This document shows, piece by piece, positions 43,931 to 56,060 of a DNA stretch of 64,000 bases. The stretch is from Sphagnum compactum (lineage: Eukaryota > Bryophyta > Sphagnopsida > Sphagnales): NCBI GenBank assembly GCA_965153455.1, contig OZ234498.1, positions 620,001 through 684,000 of the forward strand, written 5' to 3'. The notes below the pieces were generated by a model, which ran no database searches, had not been told where the DNA came from, and saw only the letters and a program-made list of their open reading frames with translations. The stretch's first letter is position 1, and the number at the start of each line of letters is the position of its first letter. The position numbers and the translations under genes were made by a program.

Positions 43931-46394
43931 AAACAACCCACAAATATAAACATCATGTTTAATAATTTTCCACTTTGTTTCCAATGATCTTGTTGGTATG
44001 TCATCGCTTTAGATTGGTCTGTGACTTGTAATGATTTTGAATTCATTCCCAAAACATGTGTAACTTTTGACCATTTACAACAATGGAGTTTGTGATACAT
44101 GCAAGAATGACACACAAAGTTGGTGTTCTTCATTAGCTCCAAAATTCTTCCTTTTCTTGGATCGTTGCATTTGCAATGTGGTTTCCACAAGCATGATTGA
44201 TGTTTCACTTCTTAGGTGTGGTGTCATAGATTCAAACTTTGACATCAAAAAATTTGATGCAATGACTTGTAGAGTTGTCCTTTATCTTAGTGTTCAATCA
44301 TGTGTGCCGAAAAAAAATCTTAACAAGGCTTCATGGGTTTTTATAATTTAGCTTCAACAATGGGCCAATATTAATGACATTATTTTGATCGTTTATAGCA
44401 AGTTATTGTTTACAGGGTATTCATGATATCATATTAGAGATGTTCTAAAAAACAACCTTGACTATGTATGAGACTTACCAAGTAAAGCACTTCTTAATTT
44501 ACAATAATGTTATTAGGGAGTGCCTTATCAACCAAAATCCACAAGTGACCATCTCAAAAAGTTAAATGCCCACGTAACTTTTTAAATCTTTTACTATGAT
44601 ACCTAATGGGTACCCACCAGGTATCACAATTTTTTATTAATTAAATAAAAAAACATTGAATTTTACGTTGGGTAACACCCTCAATTTAGGGCATTCTAGA
44701 AATAATGGGTTTTTAGCCTTTGGCCTCAAGGGAAAATATTTTGAGAATGCCTTAGCAAAAATGCATTACCCTACATGTAAAGCACCATCATTTTTTTGCC
44801 TTTGTAAATTTATGTTTCTTGCCCAAAGATTTTTGTGACAGCCTATCACAATAACTTCCATGGGCTAGAAGGTAATCACGAGCTCGGCAAAGGAACTTCC
44901 ACTCCTTAGAAGTTACCTGCCAAGTTGGCTTTTCAAACTCTGATTTTTTCTATTTTTATTATTTTTATTTTCAATATTTAAAAACCATTTAAAAATTTAC
45001 TTTTTAATTTTCTTTAATTGATATTACTAATTATAATTATTAATTCATTTATTCCATTTTGTTTCATTGAATCAATTTTATTTGTTAAAAAATTTAAAAG
45101 AATTTTTTTTTAATGTTTTATTTAAAGCTTTGAATTATTTTTTCAAAGACAATGTATGTACAAGGCAAACCACACAAAAAACTAATTTTTCTAATTTGTC
45201 AGAATGAAAAAATTACAAAATAAAATCAAAATAAAACAAAGATCAAAAGATTTTATATGTACTCAAATGCCCAAATCAAATGATTCATAACAAGCAAAGT
45301 TATATTAAATCAACTACTTTAGAAAGGATTTGTTATGGATCAACTCCTAAAAAGATTCATAAAAAGAAGCTTGGAAATTACTTACTAAAAAAAAATGCAC
45401 AAAAAAAAAAACATAAAAAGGAAGATTATGGATCAACTTTTTCAGTGTTCAATTGTTTGGATTTCATTCACCCAAATCCCACAAACATATGAAAACGTAT
45501 CAAACCCCGAAATAACAATTGAAATGTTCATATTTTTGGATTCCAATCGCCCAATTGCAAATCCCACCAAAACTTATAAAAGCCCAAAGGCTCCCAAAAA
45601 ACTTCCTAACCAAAAACATTCAACACCATAGTATCCCTAACTCCTAAAAACCAACACTAAAAAACACCATAAACACCCAACACCTTAGGCATCCTTATGA
45701 AATTGAAGACATTACTTAGATTTTACATCCTTTCCACAACTCCCCCCTAATCCTTTATTATACATCTGTTACAAGCAAAGTATCAAAGTAAACAAATCAA
45801 AGTTTGTCAAAATTTATGAAGCATCCAGAATGAAGCAAACTAAGCCTTGTCTCCTCCCATTGGTATTCCCAAGCTAAACAAAGATTTAGGATCAACTACA
45901 AATGTTATATTAATAAGACGATTGTATAAATGACTAAACACGTGTAGAAGCAATATTGACATTGATTATCTTAAGAAGGCAATGCAAAAAAATCATATCC
46001 AAATGATCCTTGTATTTGGGCAATTCTTTCTCAAACATGTTTTCTAAAATGCATTTTTAGATTCCATCACATTTCCAAATCCAACAATGCCATAATCTGC
46101 AACCTACACCACACTTTTCCTTCGATCCACAAAAAGAACACCAACACCAAGAACTTTATTAGCCATTTTATGCTAATCTCCAAAAGCCACAAAAACATTA
46201 AAGTTAGTAGAAGGAACCCAATAAGGATGTCCAAAAGACTTCCAAATGCAACATCAACAAAAGAATCACGAACCCCAAGATGAACATAAATTCCCATTGC
46301 ACAATTAGACACAACATTAGCCACACCATCAAACACAACACCAACTACACCATCAGACATAACACTAGCCATAACACCAGCCATTCTAATAGAC
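43931..46394. other. AT-rich spacer between inverted repeat copies
   Basis: No gene recognised. A Cys/His-containing frame at 44208-43864 (minus) has no recognisable domain. Short CACCA-rich tandem words occur around 46300-46390, creating open frames on both strands. This segment separates the GC-rich cluster from its inverted copy. Confidence 0.4.
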
Positions 46395-47320
46395 ACTGTG
46401 ATGCACCCCCAAACTCTTTGATAGATTCAACTGAGTTTAAAAGTGAAAATAACGGAAGGAGAAATAGTTGGGGTACGTTCCTTAGCTCGCAACATTTCGA
46501 GGGTAGAGGGGCGCGCTAAAGTTCCAGGATGGGGACTAGGAAGAGTGACAAGTGGGTCAATTATTCACATGAACTTGCACAAACCAAACAATAAGTTGGT
46601 TAGTGCATAATTGGAGCACTTTTGGTGCACGGACGAACCACGAACATACACGAATTCACAAAACTCACCATGACCCAGATTTGGGGGAAGCCACCACCTT
46701 CCCCCTTATAGTATTCTCTATGAATAGCCACGAGGGCTATATCCAAATGTCATTTTGTCCTGGGACTCCCAAGTTGGAAGTCCCGAAATTCTCGAAATTG
46801 GGACTCCTGTGACTTTGGAGGCCCATAACTTCTTGTTCAAACCTTTGATTGAGGTGAGGTCTTAATCAAAATTGTAGTCATCGTTGAGAGCTTCCCAACG
46901 ATATGTGGCATGCCCCTTGTACGCAAGTAAATCAGGGCGATTCCTAACTTTTAGTGGGTATTAATCAAATTGGCACTTTTATTCCAGCCCTTCTTTTAGC
47001 CATAACTTGTGTTTTAAGTATTCAAATGGGTCATGCAAGCCATTGTAAACATCTACGGTTCAAGAACTTTCCAATGTTATAAAAAGTTCTTCAATCCAAT
47101 GAGTTTTAACCTTTAAAATTGCTCTTTGAAAATTCGGGACTCCATCGAGACGCCAACTCCCAAAGTGGGAGCCCACTTGGGAATGTGCGGGTTCATTCCC
47201 TCACACTTTCTTACACTCCCAAGAGCATAAAATGTGACTCTCGGGCTTCATTTTCCACCCACACCTTTGCAAGCCCTTGCCTTGGTCATAAGCCCAAGGT
47301 TAGGGTTGTGACACACCGCA
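46395..47320 (-). repeat. Inverted copy of the GC-rich repeat
   Basis: Reverse-complement similarity to 42268-43930. Words such as GGGACTCCCAAGTTGGAAGT, ACTTTTAGTGGGTATTAATC and TTCTTTTAGCCATAACTTG mirror the plus-strand cluster, and the hairpin GGGGGAAGCC...CTTCCCCC recurs at 46681-46708. The outer ends read TGTGATGCACCCC and GGTTGTGACACA. More diverged and less GC-rich than the plus-strand copies. Confidence 0.65.
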
Positions 47321-50320
47321 TTAGCTTCATCAACTCCAAAATCAACATTGTCTTCTTCAACAAAAACGTCCATACAAAATGAAAAGATGAATAAGGAAAA
47401 CAAAACCAAAAAAATCAAAAGTGATTTGTATTCAAGATGAAATCACTTGCCATACGATATAAGGTCCATGTGGCCAATTACCTCCATACCATATTTTCGA
47501 GGTACAAACGCCTCCTCTATTCATGTTTTGACCCATTTTGTTAAGCAATATTTTTTTGTGTAAATTAGGGAGATTAACAATCAACTTGTCAACAATGAAA
47601 CGAAGCTTATTATGATTAATAAGATTAGTCGTAAACCATACCTCATCAAAAGGCCTTCACTTAACCTTATGGTGTAGAAATAATAGATGCAAACCTAGTT
47701 TATTTGCAAGTCACGTAAAAGGACACTTACAAGCAAGTTTTTTATAAGTTTCAATCACATTAGAAACCAGGTAATCGATAGTAGGTATGTGCCGATCTAC
47801 ATAACATTGGGTTATGTCTATCTGCTAGTTTTTGGAAATGCCTTGACAAAACTTCAAAACCACGCTAATAAGTAAAAAAACAAACCAAATTCATCAAAAT
47901 CCATAGCAGGGAGTTTAAAACACCCCCTTATGAAAAAAAGTTACATACAAAAGTAACCAAACCTCATGTTGAAACCAAATGGGGAAGTAGGCAAACACAT
48001 TTCATGTCATAACATTTTGCGTCCCTCTTCAATAAACATCACATTTGATTTCTTAATAGTCTTCCCAAGCCTAATTGTTGAAGATATCAAAATTGCTTCA
48101 TCACCCGCAAGTTTTACATGATGATACCTAACATCTGTGAAAATGTTGAAGGGGATAGGAGGTGTTTTACCTGTTTGCACAATCCATTCTTGAGGTGCCT
48201 CTACCTTATTAATCGTCCAATACTTCATTTAAGAAATTGGATGCTGTAAAAAAAAATCAAAATCCAGACAATTGAATTATTGTAAAACAAAAAACCTAAT
48301 CAAACCAACAAATAGTAAATGAAAAACCAATGGTCCAAACAAAAGGCTTAGGGTTGTAGATTCAAGTCCCAAATTAGTAGCTACAACATAAAAGGTTGCA
48401 ACAATATGCTTTATATAGCTTGCAAAACTTGAAAATAAAGAATGAAAACATAAAGGTGAAAACAAAAACAATGATGTTTTATGTAGAAGAAAGCCCTTTT
48501 GGATCTTCCAAACAAAAAACTTGCAAAGGCACAAAAAAATCAGAATGCCCAAACAACATAATATTTTTCATAACTTTTGGTTTTGGGAAAATGCCATAAA
48601 AACCTGAACTAGAAACCACAATTGAAAAAGAAGAAAAACAAATTAATTCAAAATAGGAAGATAGAAATTAGCTAGTTGGAGGATGTTTGCTACCATTTAT
48701 TTTTGTTACTTGCAAAAGAAAAAATAAAAGCATATCCACCAAATTTTTAACAGAAGATTCATCTTCTAAAAGATCAACAATTGATCTTGTTATATCAAAA
48801 TTGTGAAAAACTCTCCATTCATCAAATGTATTTTAGGCTCATAGTTCGACGAGCTTACTAACTTTCTGATTGCCTTTAATTACATTGTCAACTTTCTTTT
48901 AATCAAGATCTAGAAATTGACTTTTAAATACAATCTCTAACATGAGAATCAAACTTTATCCCCTCTCCAATTTCAAATCCAAAAAACATGGCATCACCAA
49001 AATTGGGAATAGGAGTCATCTGGCAATCTGATATATAAGACGACAATATGATATATAAGACACAGTAACAAAGGTAGGACACATAATGGAACTAGATGCA
49101 TAAGAAATAACACTGAATGTAGAAGAATGAACAAAAGTATCATCTATAAAACATGAATTTGAAGGGATGCCATTATGTTCAAGGCCTAAAGAAATGTAAG
49201 GATCAAAAAATTAACCAAACACATTGGGACTACATACAAAAGCATCCAACTCAAAAAAATCATAAACATTTTCAAAAAAAAAGAAGAATCAACAAACAAT
49301 TGACCACTACCAACATAATCAACAAAAATGTCACAACCATTAGTTGACCACACTAAATTACTAGCTTTAGATGTAGAACTAGAACAAAACCCAATAGGAA
49401 GACCACTAGACATTGCACAAAAATAAGACAAAATAGAAGAAAAAAGTAACGAATACTTTACAAGAACCTACTCATGGTTGTAACCACACCGTCATATGCA
49501 TGCAATGCACATACAACATTCCAAATTCTGCAAAAAAAGAAAAACAAAAGCAAATTAAGATCAACACAAATAAAAACATGAAATAAAACACAAAAGTCCG
49601 GATCCTTGCAAAACGCATGAAGTCCACGTAAAATCCACATAGTTGATCATAAAACCAAATACTTGCAAACAACACAAAACACACAAACATTAGAACCACC
49701 TATAAATATTACACAAAAAACCGAAAGGATCCATGCCACTAAAGAATCGCGATGCAAGAATAGCTGCAATGTAGGGGCAGTTGTAATGTAGAAAAAGTAT
49801 AGAAGCCATGGAGATCACCATAAACATAAACACAGCCGCAACACTAAAGTCGCAAAGATAAAATCCTTCTATATACTTGGCTACCTACTGGAACTTATAG
49901 GTAATCAAAATTTGCTGATTTGGAAAAAAACAAATTCATTCAAATTTGGTGAATTTGTCATTTTTTCCACACAAATCCTTTGCATAGGTGAAAATCCTAT
50001 TTTTATTAAATTTGCCAAAATTTTGCCAATAAAAGAAACACTGGCCCCTAGCTACCCACTCGGTATCTTTAGAAGAATACAATAATTTCTGATATATGGC
50101 AAAAAAAATGTGATGGCTAGTTATTAAGGAAGGTAGAAGGTTTCTTTTGCTTTGTTTCACTTTGAGATCTCTCAAACCATAGTGCCCCTCATCATGCACT
50201 TGGTATCATTGGATAGCCCTTGATGAGTGCAAGAGCACCAAGGTGATGTTCAAACTTCAAACCTACACGGTGTGGGAGTTACTGAATATTGAATAATTTT
50301 TTCAAAGAAATAATGCTCCA
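47321..50320. other. AT-rich region, no supported gene
   Basis: Low-complexity A-rich DNA. A minus-strand frame at 48228-48007 and surrounding broken frames look like decayed coding sequence of unknown type, possibly retroelement debris, but show no diagnostic motif. A copy of the TTGGCTACCT dispersed repeat lies at about 49875-50010. Confidence 0.4.
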
Positions 50321-50324
50321 TGGC

Positions 50325-51025
50325 ACAAGCCACACTAGTAGTACCTATGAGATAGTAGAGAAATCTCCACAACACAAGAGGAGTGCGGTCACAATCCTGC
50401 GAGAAGAATCACACAGAAATGTCTCAAACTGCAAATAAAAGCATGGAACATAACTATGAGATTGCAGAGAAATCTCCACGACCACCCTTTGAATGTAACA
50501 TGATGGTAAGGGAGGTCATAATGGTATGAAGAGTCACTCGCAAATTTGGAAAAAACATGTCACATGTTTATGGTATTGCAGAGAAATCTCCACAACCCTT
50601 TTGAAGGTAACACGAGAATGAGTGTGGTCACAACCCTATGAGAAGAATCACTCACTAAGGCTCACAAACTGCACATAAATGCATGTTACATGTCTATGAG
50701 ATTGAAGAGAAATCTTCAAAACACTTTGAAGGTGACACTAGAATGAGTGCGGTAATAATCAAATGTTATAAAGTGTCACAAAGTGCAAAAAGAAGAATGT
50801 GATGTATCCATGAGATTCCAAAGAAATCTCCACTATAACACTTTGAGGGTAACACTACGAGTGTGGGCATAACCCTATGAAGAATCACTTAAAGTGTCAA
50901 AAGAGTGTAAAAAAGCATGTTACATGCCTATGACATTGCAGAGAAATCTCCACAACAACACTTTGAAAGTAACACGACAATGAGTGTGGTCATCCTAAGA
51001 GAAGAATTGCTCACAAAGTGCTACA
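50325..51025. repeat. ~115-bp satellite, about six copies
   Basis: The core GAGAAATCTCCAC (or variants) occurs at about 50358, 50467, 50581, 50707, 50820 and 50941, spaced 109-126 bp. Each is followed by ACTTTGAAGGTAACAC, GAATGAGTG(C/T)GG and AATCACTCACAAAGTG. The unit is the same as the first part of the dispersed repeat in the GS and BOD1-like introns. The array ends right beside the DTW gene's stop codon. Confidence 0.85.
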
Positions 51026-51058
51026 AGAGTATCTGCAGGTTTCAATGCACTTCCTCAT

Positions 51059-52177
51059 TTATTCTCGGTTTTTGTCTCGATTTCTCTGTGCAGATTGTTC
51101 CTGGAACCCCTTGGCATCTGAGATCATGGAATCGAAAACCTCAAGGAGAGAATCCAAGCCCTGGGTCTGAGGCTCTAGTAACCTTAGAGCAAACACAATG
51201 CTCTCCACTGTTGACAAGCACCCAGGTTTTGGCTGACGCCTCACATATCCATACATACTGGGAGACATCAAAGGCAAGCGATAATGTGGCAAATCCTGTA
51301 GCCAAGGATTCTCAAAGTAGATCCGCTTTGCCTTCGACCACGTACCATCCAATACTATCAAATGTGTGGGATGTTCTGTAAGCTTCCCACCTTCACTCTC
51401 TAAGTCTGGCAAGAGATCCAAAGCTTTCTCACTTGGAAAGAGAAGCCCAGTTCCAATCGGCAGCTTAATCTGCGCAGGAACATCAAAATGACCTAAGACT
51501 CTCCCTTCATCAGCATCAACATTGGCCTGCATTTGATCTGGAATTTGCCCCACATTTGTGGTTGGGGTGACTTGAATCCTCCTCCCCTTCCGGCCAACTC
51601 TGCCAGAAATACTCCGCTTGGAACCAGCAACTTTTTCATGGATTCGGAAAGAAACATTTAAGTTGATCTCAGGAACCGTGATCACTTCTACATTGCGTAG
51701 ACTCAGTGCTACTATCCTGGCACTCCCTAGATGGTGGTTCTTCTCCTCCGGATGCTGGAGAATAGTAATACCTATTTGATTATCAACTATGGTCTTGATT
51801 CGGATACAAATACAAAGAGATGCTGCTTTTCTGCATCCCTTACAAAATGGTCTCTTCACATGGTTCATAGATGAAAATGCACTTTTCTGCTGAGACTCGC
51901 TGGACTCAGGAAGCATCCTGTCATCCTCAGAGTCAAGGTTCATCTGCAGGCCAAAATCTTCAGACAGAGAATTCAAGCTTTCACCCACAAATGCATCTGG
52001 CAACATTTGATGCATGATGATAATCTCCGTTGCTTGACCACTGTCCTTGTTACAATTTGCTGTACTAAAACAGACTTCCCGTGTTGTTGCAACTGAGCAA
52101 AACTCTAATGGAGATTTCTTTGGCCTTTTGATTGCACACAGAACTAGGTGACTGCCACAAATTCCTGTAGCAAGCAT
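51059..52177 (-). CDS. DTW-domain protein, probable tRNA acp3U transferase
   Basis: DTW-domain enzymes transfer the 3-amino-3-carboxypropyl group of S-adenosylmethionine to uridine in tRNA (TapT in bacteria, DTWD1/DTWD2 in animals). This is a single-exon frame of 372 aa from the ATG at 52177. The frame is open a little further upstream without an ATG, then stopped. Visible are the Cys cluster RPFCKGCRKAASLCICI (Cys112, 115, 122 and 124, a likely metal site), ITILQHPEEKNHHLGSARIV, the name-giving LDGTWSKAKRIYFENPW (Asp277) and RRQPKPGCLSTVES. The first ~100 residues lack conserved motifs and could include an organelle-targeting sequence, which I cannot prove. An ~80-residue insertion in the middle (KRSISGRVGRKGRRI region) is low in conservation. 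A 115-bp satellite begins just past the stop. Confidence 0.9.
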   Translation of the reverse strand: MLATGICGSHLVLCAIKRPKKSPLEFCSVATTREVCFSTANCNKDSGQATEIIIMHQMLPDAFVGESLNSLSEDFGLQMNLDSEDDRMLPESSESQQKSAFSSMNHVKRPFCKGCRKAASLCICIRIKTIVDNQIGITILQHPEEKNHHLGSARIVALSLRNVEVITVPEINLNVSFRIHEKVAGSKRSISGRVGRKGRRIQVTPTTNVGQIPDQMQANVDADEGRVLGHFDVPAQIKLPIGTGLLFPSEKALDLLPDLESEGGKLTEHPTHLIVLDGTWSKAKRIYFENPWLQDLPHYRLPLMSPSMYGYVRRQPKPGCLSTVESIVFALRLLEPQTQGLDSLLEVFDSMISDAKGFQEQSAQRNRDKNRE

Positions 52178-52559
52178 TGGTAGAGAGCAAAGTGGTAAAA
52201 CCAAAGTAGAGAAAGAAAGTGGATTCAGGTTTCAGGGTTTACTGCAAAAGCCTGACACAAGCATTGTGACTCTGATGCAATCAAAAGCTTCAAAAATTCT
52301 GCTGCAATATAATGCAACATTCCTGCATCACACAACAACCAAATAAAACCTCTGTCACTTCCTTTCACCAGTTCCAGAGCTCTCAACTACCTCCTCAGAA
52401 CAATTGTATTGTCTTCGGAACAATTGCAGGCAAAATTTTCTTCAGAACGATTGCAAGCAATATTGTCTGATCCCTGCAGAAATAAACTCTAAGGTATCAA
52501 TTCGAATATCCTTACATGCCAGCAGCATTCAGATGTCACTCTGTGCTTTGCAAAACACA

Positions 52560-53060
52560 GCGGAAAAAAAGCTAAACTGGATGGCATTTACAAGTGCTCT
52601 CCCTTCTTCAAGCAAAATCTTTGACCCTGATCTCGAAGACCGTGTTCAAGATCAGGTTACGGCTAAGGACCTCACTCGTGATAGCTCCGTTTTTCGCGGA
52701 GCAATCGATATCATCCCGGATCGACCAAGATGTCTAGCAATGAATTCTGGACTCTAGAGCAATCTCCTGCAAAGAAGCATGCTTTCTGCTAAAAGCCATT
52801 GAAGCTAACACCTTGCCATCAAAGTCAGGAAACGTACCAAGACAGGCCGGTGATGCTCATCGTCATTATCCCCACTTTCCACGCTGAAGAATTTATCAAG
52901 ATCACTTTGCCGATCGCTCTTGCTGCTGGCGGCCACCTCCTGGGGGTTGACGTTGCTCACACAATCCTACTAAACCCTAAGGGTTTTATCACCGTTTCCT
53001 CTATGACATCCATCTGCGTACCAGCGGCATCATCCTCTCTCATCTTTCTAGTCTCTATTC
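52560..53060. other. Possible small unidentified coding exons
   Basis: This ~500-bp stretch is less AT-rich than its surroundings and has exon-like frames on both strands. On the minus strand, a frame near 52970-52840 reads SKSDRQSDLDKFFSVESGDN and ends at a GTACGT donor-like site. On the plus strand, a frame at 52580-52757 reads MAFTSALPSSSKIFDPDLED and onward to a stop. Neither joins convincingly to other exons and neither is recognised. It may be the 5' region of the DTW gene or a short lineage-specific gene. Confidence 0.25.
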
Positions 53061-53264
53061 TCTTCTGGCGTGCGTGCAAATCTTAATCTCTGCTTGCTGG
53101 GAAATGTCTTCGCAGGAAGAACCAATTCTTCCAGTATGGGGGAGTCCAATTGTCCGGGCAATATGGGGGGAACAGCAAGAGGAGTTCTATCAACAAATGC
53201 AATGAGAAGGCATGCATACTTCTTGACTTGATCACTCTCGATTGATGGCCAGTTGCAGATTCTG

Positions 53265-53475
53265 ATTGCATGAGCACTTGAAGCTTGCACATGCTGATCT
53301 CTGAGCACTTGAAGACTGCAGATGCTGATCTATGAGCACTTGAAGATTGCAGATGCTGATTGCATGAGCTGTTGAAGACTGCAGATGCTGATCTATGAGC
53401 ACTTTAGGATTCCATGAGCAATTGCAGGGTTGGAGATGCTGATTCATGAGCACTTGAGGATAGCAGATGCATTAA
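53265..53475. repeat. Tandem repeat, ~31-35 bp x 6
   Basis: About six imperfect units of ATGAGCACTTGAAGA followed by TTGCAGATGCTGAT. Variation in length and sequence increases toward the end. No coding role; minus-strand frames across it are repeat artefacts. Confidence 0.8.
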
Positions 53476-53507
53476 AGGTACAAAGATCATTCAAAGAGGC
53501 TGTGAGT

Positions 53508-53612
53508 CTTATGTATTCCTGGGCAGTTCTCTTGTTGGAGATGTATACCAAATGTGGGAGCAATGAAGAATGTCTTCTGTTCCCACAAGGGTGGGATGTC
53601 CAGGGGAATTGA
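53508..53612 (+). pseudogene. Possible PPR-motif fragment
   Basis: The plus-strand frame reads LLLEMYTKCGSNEECLLF then PQGWDVQGN and stops. MYxKCGS is the hallmark of L-type pentatricopeptide repeats in plant organelle RNA-editing and processing proteins, and the following residues are spaced like the usual F-x-x-M-P-x-R-D-V block. Only about one repeat is left, so it is at best a relic between two tandem arrays. The match is short and could be chance. Confidence 0.35.
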
Positions 53613-53689
53613 TTTGAACTGCTTCAGAATCCCAACTGCAATTGGTCACATGAGCAGGCCCTTGCAAAATACACATTAAATATGAATGA

Positions 53690-54850
53690 GACCGAGTGTC
53701 TGTGGACACGCCGAAGAAAGTCCCTAGCATGACACAGGTATGGATACTAAACCCAGTGTCTGTAGACAAGTGTGATGACAGGATTGCAGACACTACACAT
53801 GATCATGAAGATGATTGCCTTGTCCTTGCAGTAGTACTAGCCTCTGTAATCATTTAAGAAGAGATGAGCTTTAGTTGTGGATTGCAGTTCTTCAGATCTA
53901 AACATGGAGAAGTTCTTGATACTTGTGGAGATATTCTTGGATATAGCATATAATAGTAGACCTCAAGAGCATCCTGGCATGACACAGGTATGGATACTAC
54001 AACTCAGTATCAGTGGAGAAGTGTGATGACAGGATTTGCAGACACTAGTGAAGATCAAATAGAAAATTTGTTGAGCTTGGAGTAGTGATTGCAGATGTCC
54101 TAAATATTGATACCGTGGATTGCAGTTCTTCAGATTGAAACATGAAGAAGTTCCTAAAACCTATGAAGACATTGTTGGATGTAGCATGTAATGCTGCACC
54201 CAAAGAAAGTCCCTGGCATGACACAGGTATGGATACTATAACCCCAGTGTCTGTGGACAAGTGTGATGACAGGATTGCAGACATTAACCCAAGATCACAG
54301 AGATGATTGTTGGTCCCATTGTCCTTGCAGTAGTAGTGATCATAGATGTGCAATCATAGCTCAGCCTTGGATTGCTGTTCTTCAGATCTAAACATGCAGA
54401 AGGTCTCAACACTTATGAAGGCATTGTTGGATGTGGCATGTAAGGCTACACCTGAAGAAAGTCTGTGGCATGACACAGGTACGGATAGTACAACCACAGT
54501 GTCTGTGTACGAGTGTCCATGGGTGTATAACCCCAGTGTGATGACAGGATTGCAGACATTACCCGAGTTCGCAGGGACAATTGTTGATCTCATTGTCCTT
54601 CCAGTATTACTGATCATAGATCTGCAATGATTGAAGTGGCAAGCTCAGCTTTGGATTGCAGTTCTTCAGATCTAAGATTGAGAAGCATATATAGCTTTTG
54701 GATTGCAGTCCTTCAGATCTAAAACATGTGGATGTTCTGGATACTTATGAAGATGTTCTTGGATATTGCATGTAAGGCTATGTACACTTAAAAGACATTC
54801 CTGCATGACTCAGGTATGGATACTACAACCCATTTGTCAATTGAATGATA
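53690..54850. repeat. ~230-335-bp tandem array, 4-5 copies
   Basis: The word GACACAGGTATGGATAC (with variants) occurs at about 53731, 53981, 54210, 54472 and 54807, and GCAGTTCTTCAGATCTAAA between them. Shared blocks include AGTGTCTGTGGACAAGTG, TGATGACAGGATTGCAGACA and TTGTCCTTGCAGTAGTA. The final copy is truncated and partly rearranged. Open frames in it are not conserved between copies. Confidence 0.8.
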
Positions 54851-56060
54851 TGGAATTAGTAAGCGTTGTACATCATGTTTAGTTCAAGTGCATGAGATAA
54901 TCAATAGATCCAAGTGTAGAAGGTGTATTTGCCACAAATAATTTCACAATGGAAGTGTATTACTTTGTCTAGGTATGCCTATTAAGATTTGGCAAGGTGA
55001 TATATTTTCAATATCTTTTACATTTTCATATTTGCTTTGAGGTGAAGTCAAGGACCGCACTAAACCTTGATGGAGCTTTCTTTCAAAGCAAAACAGACAC
55101 TACTTTCTATTCAAGAGTGTCATGATGGTTTTATCCTCAAGGCATGATGTCTCCCAAAACCTAATCAGTCACTCTCTCACTAAAAAAATTAAGTTGCTTG
55201 GGGATGTGTACCATCCAATGTTTTGACAAACATATCAATTTTGGTGTAACTATGGACTCATGCATTGAATGGATTCTGAGCTTACTACAACCACATTTTA
55301 TATCAGGTGTATTAAGTATGGTGATTTTTGTGTAGAGAATGAGAGGTTGGCATAGCGTATAATCACTTTCATCCTAGTGCATAAACACTACAGCCCCAAG
55401 GCCAATCCTCCTGTATTGTAAACATGAGAAAATACATGCACTTATCACCTCCTAGTAAGAACAAAGTGCATAAAGCCCATTTTCCTTGTAGTATCATGAA
55501 GTGCATGAGTTCCATACTTTGATCTCTTCATTGGTGGATACACGACTTCTTTCTTCACAAAGATTTGTGCAACAAACAAAAATGACACACATGGAAGTTG
55601 TTTCCCAATATACATAAGCTTTTGAACAAGACCCACCAAAGGAAGAATGTAGAATGTGTGGACCCATAGTATTCACAAGCTTTCTTCATAAGTTGTGAGA
55701 TTTTTTAATCAAGGTGAACCATTCTTTTAATGTCAGTTTCTTTGAGTTTTCACACCCTGCACAAACTTTGATTAGTGAGAAGACTGCCTACTGCAGCTCA
55801 TATGGTCAATTGCTGCCTCAAATGGTCCCTGAAACAATCTTCAACCAAGTTGACACAAGTCCATCACCAAGGGCTTAAGCTATCTCTATTCTTTCTGGAA
55901 ATGTTTCCAACATGCAGAGATATTATGCGCATAGGTTTTTCTTACCTTGACCGTTTGAAACTTCGCAACCATCTTTGCCATAAAATTCAATCTCCCTGCT
56001 CTTGGGATTTTGAGGGAATCTTCACGCTGGTTGGAGCCATAACCATAGACATAATATCCA
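54851..56060. other. Spacer 3' of the BOD1-like gene
   Basis: No gene recognised. Minus-strand frames at 55445-55676 overlap one another and match no family. The segment probably includes the 3' untranslated region of the minus-strand BOD1-like gene near 56060. Confidence 0.4.

Noticed and set aside
46067-46396. 109-aa hydrophobic Val/Gly-rich reverse-strand frame
   Set aside because: Produced by short CACCA-type tandem words; no conserved motif.
50917-51381. 154-aa plus-strand frame
   Set aside because: Antisense to the DTW gene and partly satellite sequence.
54346-54630. 94-aa frames on both strands
   Set aside because: They lie in the 230-335-bp tandem array and are not conserved from copy to copy.
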